A stretch of 23,069 nucleotides of DNA, taken from IMG/VR virus record IMGVR_UViG_3300043409_000858, positions 1-23,069 of that record; one strand, written 5' to 3'. The first letter of the stretch is position 1; every line of letters starts with the position of its first letter. The notes beneath the pieces were generated by a model. That model was not told where the DNA came from, did not search any database, and was given only the letters and a program-made list of their open reading frames with translations. Made by a program: the position numbers and the translations under genes. Origin of the DNA: a virus. Shown one piece after another: positions 7,576 through 15,108 of the stretch.

Positions 7576-8556
7576 ATGGCAGAAATACAAGCAATGAATA
7601 TGGCCGATGCGGCCAGTGCTATCTCGGCAATGTTAGCCCCCGAAAAGGGACAAGCAGAACTTGACGAGACGCAGCCAGTCGAGGAATCCGAAGAGGAAAC
7701 CGAGACAGCGGCTTCTGAGGAAGATGACTCTGGTGTGGAAGACGCGCCAGACGAAGAGTCTTCAGAGGAACAGTCAGGGGAAGAGGAAGAGACTGAGGAG
7801 CAAGAACAGCCACAGACATTCACCGTCAAAGTTGATGGCAAGGAAGTCGCAGTGACGCTAGACGAGCTTCAAAAAGGCTATTCCAGGACTCAGGACTACA
7901 CTCGGAAAACGCAGCAGATTGCCGAAGTGCGAAAGCAGGCCGAGCAAGAAACGCAAGCAGTCCGAGCCGAGCGTGAGCAATACGCTCAATTGTTGGGAGC
8001 ATTGCAAACCCAACTTCAAACGTCAGAGCCTCAAGTTGATTTGGAACGTCTTTATAACGAAGACCCAATTGAATGGGTAAGGCAAAAGGAAGTCATGCGG
8101 GAGCGACAAGAGAAATTAGGTGCTATTCAGTCTGAACAGCAACGACTTTCTCAAGTGGCCCAGTATGACCAGCAGCGCGCTATGGAGGCCCAGCTTGCCA
8201 GCCAGCAAGAAGCCTTATTAGCAGCCCTGCCTGATTGGAAAGACCCCAAGAAGGCAAAGGCCGAGAAGGCGCTGGTGATTGAGTCTGCAAAGGCAGCAGG
8301 CTTTACCGAAGACGATTTGAAGAGCGTTTACGACCACCGACTGGTCTTACTGCTGCGCAAAGCGGCATTGTTTGACCAAATGGTAAGTAAACGCCAAGGC
8401 ATTAAGCCTGTGGTGAACAATGGCCCACGACCAGCCAAGCCTGGAGCAGCTGGTCGGGTTTCGACAACGACTGAGAGTGTGCGAGCAAAGCAGCGTCTTG
8501 CAAAAACTGGTCGCATCGATGATGCGGCTTCTGCAATTGAACTTTTATTAAAGTGA
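7576..8556 (+). CDS. Scaffolding protein (putative)
   Basis: The 326-residue product looks like an internal scaffold that guides capsid assembly and then leaves. Residues about 28-78 are almost continuous Glu/Asp/Ser. A compact segment FTVKVDGKEVAVTLDELQKG (82-101) plus YSRTQDYTRK follows, which I know from phage scaffold-like proteins. A long Gln/Glu/Arg coiled-coil region runs to about 220, and the C terminus is basic, the usual capsid-binding end of scaffolds. It lies directly before the capsid gene. No protease motif is seen, so self-cleavage is not supported. Confidence 0.82.
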   Translation: MAEIQAMNMADAASAISAMLAPEKGQAELDETQPVEESEEETETAASEEDDSGVEDAPDEESSEEQSGEEEETEEQEQPQTFTVKVDGKEVAVTLDELQKGYSRTQDYTRKTQQIAEVRKQAEQETQAVRAEREQYAQLLGALQTQLQTSEPQVDLERLYNEDPIEWVRQKEVMRERQEKLGAIQSEQQRLSQVAQYDQQRAMEAQLASQQEALLAALPDWKDPKKAKAEKALVIESAKAAGFTEDDLKSVYDHRLVLLLRKAALFDQMVSKRQGIKPVVNNGPRPAKPGAAGRVSTTTESVRAKQRLAKTGRIDDAASAIELLLK

Positions 8557-8563
8557 GAAAATT

Positions 8564-9789
8564 ATGACTATCGTAAGTAACACGTTCTTGAGCTATTCAG
8601 CCAAGGGCATCCGCGAAGACTTGAGCAATGTGATCACAAACATTGCGCCTTAACTTGAGGGCCGTTGCAGAGTAATTTGCAATTGACACTAGGAGAATTG
8701 CTGGAAACCCCTAACGGATAGGCAGCCGAGGGCAATCAGCAGCCGAGCCTCGAAAGAGGAAGGTTCAACGACTAGATCGAAAGATCGTAGGGCCAAGTGG
8801 TCCGAAGCACCTAGCCCCACGAAAGTGGGTGAAGATATAGTCTGATCTGCATAGAAATATGCAGTCCCGCAAGGGAGGTAAGGTCTAACGAGCCTTGCTC
8901 AACATGGATGGAAGAAACGCCTTTTATGTCCAACATTGGCCGTGAAAACGTGTCCAACACTCTGTTTGAATTCCAAACAGATACACTTGCAGCAGCTGCT
9001 GCTAATGCCCAGCTTGAGGGTGATGATGTCGGCACTTTTGATGCTGTCGTTGCCACTGTTCGCGTTCAGAACTACTGCCAGATCAGCCGCAAGACAATCA
9101 TCTTGTCAGCTACTGAAGAAGTTGTGAACAAGGCAGGGCGGCGCAGCGAGCTGGCCTATCAAATCGCGAAGCGCGGTTCTGAGCTAAAGCGCGACCAAGA
9201 ATTCATCATGTTGGCAAACACTGGTGCGGTTGCTGGTGATTCGACTACTGCGCGCAAGACGGGTTCTTTGCTGGCCTTTTTGAAGACCAACATTGACTAT
9301 GACACTACCAATGGTGGAAACCCAAGCTACACCACGCTACCAAGCGCGGCCCGTACTGATGGCACTGTGCGCACATTCACTGAAACCATTCTTAAGAATG
9401 TGATTCAGAAAGTGTGGACTGCTGGTGGAACACCAAAAATCCTGATGGTTGGCCCTGTCAACAAGCAGCGCGTTTCTGGTTTTTCCGGCATTGCTTCTAG
9501 CCGTTTCAACATTGATGGAGGCGCAAAGCCAGCTACCTTAATTGGTGCGGTTGACATTTATGTCTCTGACTTTGGCAATGTGTCTGTGATTGCAAACCGC
9601 TTCCAGCGTGAGCGTGATGCGTTTGTGCTTGACCCTGATTACGCCAAAATGGTTGTGCTGCGCCCTTACCAGCAAATCGAATTGGCCAAAACAGGCGATG
9701 CCGACAAGCGTATGCTCTTGGTTGAGTACGGCTTGAAGGTGTTGGCAGAAAATGCCCATGGTCTGGCAGCAGACTTGGTTACTTCTTAA
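8564..9789 (+). CDS. Major capsid protein, SU10-like, split by a group I intron
   Basis: The coding sequence is exon 1 (8564-8650, 29 codons) joined to exon 2 (8911-9789), giving 321 residues. Exon 1 encodes the N-arm with FSA/YSAKGIREDLSNVI-type sequence and ends NIAP; exon 2 resumes EETPFMSNIGRENVSNTLFE. Joined, this gives the continuous N-terminal pattern typical of SU10-type capsid proteins (DUF5309 type). Later landmarks are VRVQNYCQISRKTIILSATE, KRGSELKRDQEFIML and the C-terminal DKRMLLVEYGLKVLAENAHG. The start at ATG 8564 follows AGTGAG. In unspliced RNA a TAA directly after codon 29 would stop translation. ATG 8908 opens the downstream frame but has no good ribosome-binding site and would lack the N-arm. 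Confidence 0.9.
8651..8910 (+). ncRNA. Group I self-splicing intron, ORF-less, in the capsid gene
   Basis: By eye the 260 bases supply every core helix. P1 pairs exon 8647-8650 plus U8651 with 8658-8662, with U8650-G8659 as the splice-site wobble. P2 is 8665-8669/8678-8682; P3 is 8689-8693/8810-8814; P4 is 8698-8703/8737-8742; P5 is 8709-8712/8729-8732. P6 is 8748-8751/8756-8759 with a GAAA loop. P7 is 8770-8774/8838-8842, within the hallmark GTTCAACGACTAGA and AAGATATAGTC. P8 is 8816-8820/8825-8829 (GAAA). P9-type hairpins are at 8847-8864 (GAAA) and 8865-8876 (GCAA). Two extra hairpins between P7 and P3 (8775-8786, 8790-8803) suggest subgroup IA. It ends in G (8910), and no homing endonuclease is encoded. 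Confidence 0.93.
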
Positions 9790-9802
9790 CAGTAAGCAAC
9801 GG

Positions 9803-9832
9803 AAAGGGCCAGGGAAACTTGGCCCTTTTTTT
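9803..9832 (+). terminator. Rho-independent terminator after the capsid gene
   Basis: AAAGGGCCA (9803-9811) pairs with TGGCCCTTT (9820-9828) in a 9-bp stem with an 8-base loop, followed by a T run to 9832. It sits 13 bases after the capsid stop. It would limit read-through from the head genes into the tail genes, favouring high capsid expression. Confidence 0.9.
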
Positions 9833-9836
9833 AAAA

Positions 9837-10154
9837 ATGATTCACAAAAGACTATTTAGCGAAAACAAAGATCAAGGCATCAAACGCTACTGGCATGAGA
9901 ATGCTGATACTGGCGATGTGACGATCGAAACAGAACAAGATGTCACAGCGGTCATTGAGGCCAACAAGGCCATCTATAACGCTGTGGATGAGAAGGCTGC
10001 ATGGAATGGTGAGTGGCACTTGGTGGCATCCATCCCCGAAGCGCTTTATTACAAGATGAAGGCCGAGGGCAAGATCGATGACCAGGAATACATGAAAAAA
10101 TGGCTCAACGATTCCGACAACCAATTTTTTAGAACTAGACCTGGGAAAGTATGA
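9837..10154 (+). CDS. Small protein after the capsid gene, unknown function (105 aa)
   Basis: A 105-residue protein whose segments HKRLFSENKDQGIKRYWHEN, GKIDDQEYMKKWLND and the ending FFRTRPGKV I recognise as a recurring small phage protein encoded next to capsid genes; its function is unknown. I chose ATG 9837 because an in-frame TTG at 9819 would lie inside the terminator stem. No Shine-Dalgarno is visible before 9837, so translation may be weak or depend on the hairpin. The stop overlaps the next start (ATGA 10151-10154). Confidence 0.75.
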   Translation: MIHKRLFSENKDQGIKRYWHENADTGDVTIETEQDVTAVIEANKAIYNAVDEKAAWNGEWHLVASIPEALYYKMKAEGKIDDQEYMKKWLNDSDNQFFRTRPGKV

Positions 10155-10795
10155 ACTACATTGCAGTCTGCACGCCAGCACGGGACATGGTTCACACCAT
10201 GTACAGCTACGACTTGGTCAATATGGTGGCTTATCACACACTCAACACAAATGATGCTGTGAGCCTCAAGATCAGTCAAGGCACTCTAATTGCCAATCAG
10301 AGGGCAGAGCTATCACTGGATGCAATGCATGAGAATTGCACTCACATTCTCTTCATTGACTCTGATATGCGGTTTCCGCAAGACATGATTGGGCGGCTTT
10401 TAAAGCATGACCTAGATATTGTGGCGACCAACTGTGCCAGGCGCAGAATGCCAACTGGCCCGACAGCGCAGCTCTACAAAGAGAATGGCGACAGGGAATT
10501 GGTCTGGACCATGCCAGAGTCCACCGGACTGCAAGAAGTGGGGTCTGTGGGGATGGGTGTAATGCTCATCAAGGCCAATGTTTTTGCGGCACTGGCTGAG
10601 CCTTGGTTTGAAACGCCTTGGCGACATGACAAAAGAGGCTACATTGGTGAGGATGTTTATTTTTGTCAAAAAGCAGCAGCTGCTGGCTTTAAAATATGGA
10701 TTGACCACGATGTCTCCAAAGAGATTGGACACATAGGGACTTTTGAATTTAAGCACGACCACACTTGGGTGATGAAAGAAATAGAGGCAGCCTAA
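10151..10795 (+). CDS. Second GT-A-fold glycosyltransferase-like protein
   Basis: A 214-residue family-2-like glycosyltransferase. The canonical DxD is clear in ILFIDSDMRF (Asp70-Ser-Asp72) at the end of the nucleotide-binding half, preceded by IANQRAELSLDAM. A catalytic-base type Glu-Asp sits in GYIGEDVYFCQKAAAAGFKI (163-182), and His194 in EIGHIGTFEF could be the third metal ligand. It is more canonical than the first glycosyltransferase (3891-4583). It is coupled to both neighbours by overlaps and sits between capsid and adaptor genes. Glycosylation of virion proteins is a natural guess but not shown. Confidence 0.82.
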   Translation: MNYIAVCTPARDMVHTMYSYDLVNMVAYHTLNTNDAVSLKISQGTLIANQRAELSLDAMHENCTHILFIDSDMRFPQDMIGRLLKHDLDIVATNCARRRMPTGPTAQLYKENGDRELVWTMPESTGLQEVGSVGMGVMLIKANVFAALAEPWFETPWRHDKRGYIGEDVYFCQKAAAAGFKIWIDHDVSKEIGHIGTFEFKHDHTWVMKEIEAA

Positions 10796-11418
10796 TGGCA
10801 CTTACTACATACACAGAGTTAAAGACATCCATTGGTGACTGGCTTAATCGGTCAGACCTGACCACAGTCATTCCCGACTTTATATCTCTGGCCGAGGCGC
10901 AAATTGAAAGAACACTGCGCACCAGGCAGATGTTGACTAGGACAACCCTGACAGTGGATGGAGAGTTTGAAACAACGCCCACTGACTTTTTAGAGGTCAG
11001 GGCGCTGAAGCTGACCAGCACAAACCCAGACACTCCCTTGTCTTTTATGACAATGGATGCCTTGGATGAGGAATCAACAAAATTTACGGCCAGCGGAAGG
11101 CCAAAGTTTTTTGGTGTGGTCGGCACTCAGTTTCGTTTTGTGCCAACGCCAGATGCAAGCTATACGGCAGAAATTGTCTACTTTGCAAATTTAAACAAAC
11201 TGTCTTCAAGTGTTGCAACCAATTTTATTCTGACATCAAGCCCTGATATATATCTTTATGGAGCGCTATTGCAGGCTGCGCCATATTTGCAAGATGATGC
11301 GAGAATCCAAGTATGGGCGACACTTTATGAACGTGCGCTAAACGACTTGCAAGTGGCCGATGACCGAGGTTCAACTTCTGGCGGCAATTTGCTGACCCGC
11401 GCAAAAACTTTTGGTTAA
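10795..11418 (+). CDS. Head-tail adaptor protein (gp4/gp6-like)
   Basis: A 207-residue adaptor that most likely docks beneath the portal and joins it to the tail. It opens MALTTYTELKTSIGDWLNRS, then IPDFISLAEAQIERTLRTRQ, the helical start typical of phage adaptors of the SU10/P22 gp4 type. A beta-rich middle and the segment SPDIYLYGALLQAAPYLQDD, also typical, follow. I chose ATG 10795, which overlaps the previous stop (TAATG) behind AGAGG; an in-frame GTG at 10765 would extend into the glycosyltransferase gene. It comes shortly before the tail fibre. Confidence 0.85.
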   Translation: MALTTYTELKTSIGDWLNRSDLTTVIPDFISLAEAQIERTLRTRQMLTRTTLTVDGEFETTPTDFLEVRALKLTSTNPDTPLSFMTMDALDEESTKFTASGRPKFFGVVGTQFRFVPTPDASYTAEIVYFANLNKLSSSVATNFILTSSPDIYLYGALLQAAPYLQDDARIQVWATLYERALNDLQVADDRGSTSGGNLLTRAKTFG

Positions 11419-11427
11419 GGACTAAAA

Positions 11428-13359
11428 ATGGCAGATACCACCACCACAAACCTATTGCTGACAAAGCCAGAAGTTGGGGCCAGTACTGACACATGGGGTA
11501 CTAAGGTCAACACTGACCTCGATTTAATTGATGCATTGTTTGATGCCGGCCCACTGTTAAAAGTGACAAAAGGCGGCACTGGTGTCGGCACAAGCACAGG
11601 CTCTGGAAACAATGTGTTGTCCACCAGCCCGACTCTTGTCACGCCAGTTTTAGGTACTCCAACATCAGCAACGCTAACCAACGCCACAGGACTGCCAATT
11701 TCAACGGGTGTGAGTGGATTGGGAACTGGCATAGCCACTTTCTTGGCCACCCCATCATCTGCCAATCTTGCTTCTGCTGTTACAGACGAAACAGGAACTG
11801 GCAATTTGGTATTTACCAATTCACCCACTTTGGTGACACCAGCACTTGGAACACCATCTGCGGCTGTACTGACCAACGCCACAGGACTGCCCTTAACCAC
11901 TGGTGTGACTGGCTTGTTGCCAGTGGCCAATGGCGGCACAGGATCGGCTACAGGAGTGGCTTTAGCCACTGGTGTGACTGGGACATTGGCAGTGGCCAAT
12001 GGCGGCACTGGCCAGACAAGCTACACCGATGGCCAGCTGCTGATTGGTAACAGCACCGGCAACACTTTGACTAAGGCATCTTTGACCGCTGGGTCTGGTG
12101 TGACCATCACGCCAGGCGCTGGGTCTATCTCCATTGCATTCACTGGCCCAGGCGCTGGTTCAGTTACCAGTGTTGGTGTATCGGGTGGCACAACTGGACT
12201 GACCACAAGCGGCGGCCCAATCACCTCCTCTGGCACAATTACTTTGGCAGGGACACTGGCGGCAGCAAATGGCGGCACGGGTTTAACAGCATCTGGCAGC
12301 AATGGAAATGTACTGACAAGTAACGGCACGACTTGGACAAGTTCTGCACCAGTTGCTGGCGGTGTTTCTTACACAGCAGTCAAAACAGCCAACTACACAG
12401 CCGCAAACAATGATGGTGTTTTAACAAATACAACGGGCGGTGCTTTTACAGTTACTTTGCCTACAAGCCCATCAGTAGGTAATATTGTTGTTGTTGTTGA
12501 CTCTTTTAGCCAATGGGGAACAAATAATTTAACGATTGACCCTACGGCATCTATTAAGATTGCTGGCAATACGGCTGGTGACACATTGACTTGTGATATT
12601 ACGGGGATAACTGTCACGCTTGTTTATACAGGCGCAAGCTATGGGTGGAATGTTTCTGCACAGATTGGTGGTAATAGTGGGACAGTGGTTACATTAACTG
12701 GCACACAGACTCTTACGAATAAGACTCTGACAGCACCAACAATTGCATCAGCTAATTTGACAACAGCATTGACCCTTGCGGGTGCGGCTGGCACTAACGG
12801 ACAAGTGCTGACAAGCGCAGGATCAGGTTTGCCTACTTGGTCTTCGCCAAGTTCAGGTGCAATGACTTTAATTAGCACACAAACCGCTTCATCTAGTTCA
12901 AGCATATCTTGGACTGGTTTAACTGGTTACAACAATTATTTATTGATTGCATCAGGTATAGATTTTTCCGGCAGTGATTATTTAGCTTTAGAATTTGGAA
13001 CTGGCGGCACTCCAACTTATGTAACTACAGGATATTATAATAGTATGACTGCTGTTGATATTGGTTCAACTACAACAGTAAATAGCTACAGAATTTCAAA
13101 TTACTCAACTGCCATGTTAAGTAATCCCAATCAATCTATTCTTAAAACAAATTGTGTATGTTACATATTTGGAATGACAAATTCAAATAACACAACCTTA
13201 TCTTTTCAATCAAATGGTGTTACATCCGTGCCAGCATACGGAAGTTATGTTGGTCAATCTACATTAACAAACACAACAGCTAAAACAGCTATTAGAGCAA
13301 CAGGTGGAAATAGTAATACATTTAGTGGAACATTATCTCTTTACGGCATTTCATCTTAA
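11428..13359 (+). CDS. Tail fibre protein
   Basis: A 643-residue fibre. The N terminus [20 protein letters not shown] (about 8-27) is the anchor type seen in many podovirus fibres. The shaft is Gly/Thr/Ser-rich with recurring GGTG turns (KGGTG, ANGGTG three times), typical of trimeric beta-helical fibres. A 24-residue unit beginning SPTLVTP occurs twice (residues 67-90 and 132-155). Residues 428-471 are a module shared with the protein at 13664-14302. The tip (472-643) switches to A/T-rich codons and a new Ser/Asn/Tyr-rich sequence, suggesting exchange of the receptor-binding end. The start follows AAGGA at 11417-11421. Confidence 0.9.
   Translation: MADTTTTNLLLTKPEVGASTDTWGTKVNTDLDLIDALFDAGPLLKVTKGGTGVGTSTGSGNNVLSTSPTLVTPVLGTPTSATLTNATGLPISTGVSGLGTGIATFLATPSSANLASAVTDETGTGNLVFTNSPTLVTPALGTPSAAVLTNATGLPLTTGVTGLLPVANGGTGSATGVALATGVTGTLAVANGGTGQTSYTDGQLLIGNSTGNTLTKASLTAGSGVTITPGAGSISIAFTGPGAGSVTSVGVSGGTTGLTTSGGPITSSGTITLAGTLAAANGGTGLTASGSNGNVLTSNGTTWTSSAPVAGGVSYTAVKTANYTAANNDGVLTNTTGGAFTVTLPTSPSVGNIVVVVDSFSQWGTNNLTIDPTASIKIAGNTAGDTLTCDITGITVTLVYTGASYGWNVSAQIGGNSGTVVTLTGTQTLTNKTLTAPTIASANLTTALTLAGAAGTNGQVLTSAGSGLPTWSSPSSGAMTLISTQTASSSSSISWTGLTGYNNYLLIASGIDFSGSDYLALEFGTGGTPTYVTTGYYNSMTAVDIGSTTTVNSYRISNYSTAMLSNPNQSILKTNCVCYIFGMTNSNNTTLSFQSNGVTSVPAYGSYVGQSTLTNTTAKTAIRATGGNSNTFSGTLSLYGISS
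11626..11892 (+). repeat. Two 72-base repeat units in the fibre shaft
   Basis: Units at 11626-11697 and 11821-11892 encode near-identical 24-residue segments, [20 protein letters not shown] and [20 protein letters not shown], each ending TGLP. They are structural repeats of the beta-helical shaft. Confidence 0.8.
12709..12840 (+). repeat. Fibre module, copy A (44 codons)
   Basis: This encodes the segment from [20 protein letters not shown] to SGLPTW. It matches copy B (13730-13861) at 43 of 44 residues but differs at 31 of 132 bases, almost all synonymous. It ends just before the fibre tip starts. Confidence 0.9.
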
Positions 13360-13369
13360 TAGGTAAATT

Positions 13370-13660
13370 ATGATAAATTTAAACACACAAATTATTGCTT
13401 ATTTAAGCGTAAACAATATTTCTTATACGACTGGCGATTATCAAACTGGTCAACCAGAAGGCCAAGAAGACCAAATCTTGCACTGGGATTTAAAGTTGGG
13501 CGCACAGCCTACACAAGAACAATTAACTTCTGCATACGCAACACATCAAGAAAGTTTAATATTGGCAGAACAAGAAAAAACTAATATCAAAGCATCAGCC
13601 CACGCTAAACTTGTTGCTCTTGGTTTGTCTGCTAATGAAATAGCATCTTTGGGAGCATAA
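13370..13660 (+). CDS. Small tail-fibre-associated (assembly-type) protein (96 aa)
   Basis: A 96-residue protein right after the fibre tip, behind AGGTAA. The segment EDQILHWDLKLGAQPTQEQL (about 33-52) and the end LVALGLSANEIASLGA resemble short fibre-assembly or accessory proteins in phages, which often end in such a helix. It shares the A/T-rich codon use of the preceding fibre tip, which suggests that tip and protein travelled as a unit. A chaperone role is inference. Confidence 0.65.
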   Translation: MINLNTQIIAYLSVNNISYTTGDYQTGQPEGQEDQILHWDLKLGAQPTQEQLTSAYATHQESLILAEQEKTNIKASAHAKLVALGLSANEIASLGA

Positions 13661-13663
13661 ATT

Positions 13664-14302
13664 ATGGCTACAGTAGCATTATCTGGAATCATCACACCTA
13701 GCAATGTTGTCACGGCAACAAGCACAACTACGCTTACCAACAAGACGCTGACTGCACCTACTATCGCATCAGCTAACTTAACTACAGCACTAACCTTGGC
13801 TGGCGCGGCTGGCACTAACGGTCAGGTTTTAACCAGTGCTGGGTCTGGGTTGCCATCGTGGACGACTCTCAGCGCTGGTGTTGCTGAAAGTGATGTATAT
13901 GTAACAACAGGTAATGGACACGGAAGCACTAATACAAAAATAAGGCGGTATACAACAACTACAAAAAATGCTGGAACAAACATAACTTATGCTGATAGCG
14001 CAAGTAATGGAGCCTCATTTACGATAAATACTACTGGTGTTTATACCATTTCAATAGGTGATATTAAAGCTAGTGGATTTTTTGTTGGAATATCCCTTAA
14101 CTCTACTCAGTTAGCCACTAGTATTATATCCATCACAGCTGCTAACGAATTGGCAGCGATGTATATTGATGGTGGTGGAGGGGGGTGTATATGTATATCT
14201 GCATATCTAACTGCTACAGATGTAGTAAGACCGCATGGTGATGGTGGGGCAACTGGGTCAACCAGAGAACAGTCATGGTTTAGAATTACGAGGGTAGGAT
14301 AA
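13664..14302 (+). CDS. Second tail-fibre tip protein, without an anchor domain
   Basis: This 212-residue protein lacks the N-terminal anchor of the main fibre. It begins MATVALSGIITPSNVVTATS, then carries the shared 44-residue module (23-66), then a distinct tip. The tip resembles a C1q/TNF-like beta sandwich (ASFTINTTGVYTISIGDIKA, and a late Gly-rich turn before CICISAYLTATD). It may be an alternative receptor-binding tip, a subunit added to the fibre, or the remnant of a longer fibre that lost its 5' part. It starts behind GGGAGC (13651-13656), so it is probably translated. The next gene overlaps its stop (TAATG) and encodes a fibre chaperone. Confidence 0.8.
   Translation: MATVALSGIITPSNVVTATSTTTLTNKTLTAPTIASANLTTALTLAGAAGTNGQVLTSAGSGLPSWTTLSAGVAESDVYVTTGNGHGSTNTKIRRYTTTTKNAGTNITYADSASNGASFTINTTGVYTISIGDIKASGFFVGISLNSTQLATSIISITAANELAAMYIDGGGGGCICISAYLTATDVVRPHGDGGATGSTREQSWFRITRVG
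13730..13861 (+). repeat. Fibre module, copy B (44 codons)
   Basis: Same protein segment as copy A (12709-12840) with one Thr-to-Ser change next to the final Trp. Twenty-six of 44 codons are replaced by synonyms and 17 are unchanged, so the DNA identity is about 76%. Confidence 0.9.
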
Positions 14303-14688
14303 TGAGCAAGTTACTTATAAACAACCCACAGGGGGTTCAGGAAATAATCACAGTAAATGTGGGCGGCGGTTATTTTGACGCATCAAGGGTAATTTGGGAT
14401 GAAAGAGCCGATGGCACATTACCAGCAATCACGTTAGGTGGTATGAAGCGAGTTGGTAACGAACTTGTTTTTGATGAGCAATTGATAACCGCGCATAATG
14501 CTGTTAAAGATGCTGAACAGGCTAAGAGTGTTCGTGCTTCTAGGGACACTAAGTTGTCTGAGACTGATTGGAGATTTCGTAGCGATATGACTCCATCACA
14601 GGCATGGAAAGACTACTGCCAAGCATTGAGAGATGTGCCTACACAATCAGGCTTCCCTTGGACTATTACTTGGCCTGATGCGCCATGA
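14302..14688 (+). CDS. Tail fibre assembly chaperone (Phage_tail_APC-like)
   Basis: The C-terminal half carries the signature of phage tail assembly chaperones: RDTKLSETDWRFRSD followed by AWKDYCQALRDVPTQSGFPW and TITWPDAP. In this family the domain helps fibres fold or trimerise and often sits directly after a fibre gene, as it does here. The N-terminal half is a small beta domain (VGGGYFDASRVIWDE). The 128-residue length is normal. The start overlaps the upstream stop (TAATG 14300-14304), and its end overlaps the holin start by four bases. Confidence 0.9.
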   Translation: MSKLLINNPQGVQEIITVNVGGGYFDASRVIWDERADGTLPAITLGGMKRVGNELVFDEQLITAHNAVKDAEQAKSVRASRDTKLSETDWRFRSDMTPSQAWKDYCQALRDVPTQSGFPWTITWPDAP

Positions 14689-14897
14689 CAAACGAGGCTG
14701 TTATCACAAAGGCGGCATCAGCAGCTACTTATGGTGGCTCTGGTGTAGCGGTTATCTTTGGTCTAACAGCCAATGAGTTTGCTGCTGTCTCTGGTGTTGT
14801 AATTGCTTTAATTGGCTTATTTGTAAACATTTACTTTAAGCACCAACATTTAAAGATTGCAAAAGCATCAGCCAAATCTGACGAGCAAGAAAAATGA
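14685..14897 (+). CDS. Holin (putative)
   Basis: A 70-residue membrane protein with two hydrophobic stretches, about 16-28 (YGGSGVAVIFGLT) and 32-51 (FAAVSGVVIALIGLFVNIYF), and a basic, charged tail from 52 (KHQHLKIAKASAK). Size and layout match small two-span phage holins, which form lesions in the inner membrane to release the endolysin. It opens the lysis cassette and is coupled to genes on both sides by ATGA overlaps. Confidence 0.82.
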   Translation: MTNEAVITKAASAATYGGSGVAVIFGLTANEFAAVSGVVIALIGLFVNIYFKHQHLKIAKASAKSDEQEK

Positions 14898-14986
14898 AAG
14901 ACTGGGCTGTGGCATTTATTGCTGCGGCCTTACTTACCGCGACCATTGGTTGGTCGTTTTTTGTCATCATTTCGTTTTGGCCATGA
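14894..14986 (+). CDS. 30-residue single-span membrane peptide
   Basis: This 30-codon frame encodes MKDWAVAFIAAALLTATIGW plus a hydrophobic end SFFVIISFWP: one membrane helix and little else. It starts on an ATGA overlap with the holin stop, and its own stop overlaps the next start (ATGA 14983-14986). Such tiny peptides next to holins can be antiholins or holin partners, but no family is recognised. Confidence 0.6.
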   Translation: MKDWAVAFIAAALLTATIGWSFFVIISFWP

Positions 14987-15108
14987 TCTATGCTCTGGTC
15001 CTATTAGCAGCTACTGCCGAATATCGATGCACCAGGTGGGCATGGACCGGTGATGTTTACAATCGGAAGGTTGTTTGCCTTGAGTGGAAAAAGGTAGAAA
15101 AGAAATGA
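14983..15108 (+). CDS. Small Cys-containing lysis-region protein (41 aa)
   Basis: The 41-residue protein has a short hydrophobic start (MIYALVLLAATAEYRC) and a conserved-looking core CTRWAWTGDVYNRKVVCLEW that I recall from small phage proteins near lysis genes. The two Cys could form a disulfide if it is exported. I chose ATG 14983, which overlaps the preceding stop; a longer in-frame start at 14857 would run through the holin gene and all of the 30-residue peptide gene. The stop overlaps the next ATG at 15105. Confidence 0.65.
   Translation: MIYALVLLAATAEYRCTRWAWTGDVYNRKVVCLEWKKVEKK

Noticed and set aside
8564-8655. Capsid gene as a frameshifted pseudogene or assembly error
   Set aside because: The break is an exact 260-base insertion with a full group I core, and removal restores the family's N-terminal sequence in frame.
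11626-11892. CRISPR-like array
   Set aside because: There are only two in-frame units with coding spacing, part of the fibre shaft.
11415-12008. 197-codon open frame on the - strand
   Set aside because: It mirrors the repetitive Gly/Thr fibre codons on the + strand, has a low-complexity Val/Pro product and no ribosome-binding site.
12709-13861. Diversity-generating retroelement template and variable repeat pair
   Set aside because: No reverse transcriptase is present, and the differences are synonymous third-position changes rather than adenine-directed mutations.
14857-15108. 83-codon version of the small Cys-containing gene
   Set aside because: It would overlap the end of the holin and all of the coupled 30-residue peptide; ATG 14983 fits the local ATGA habit.
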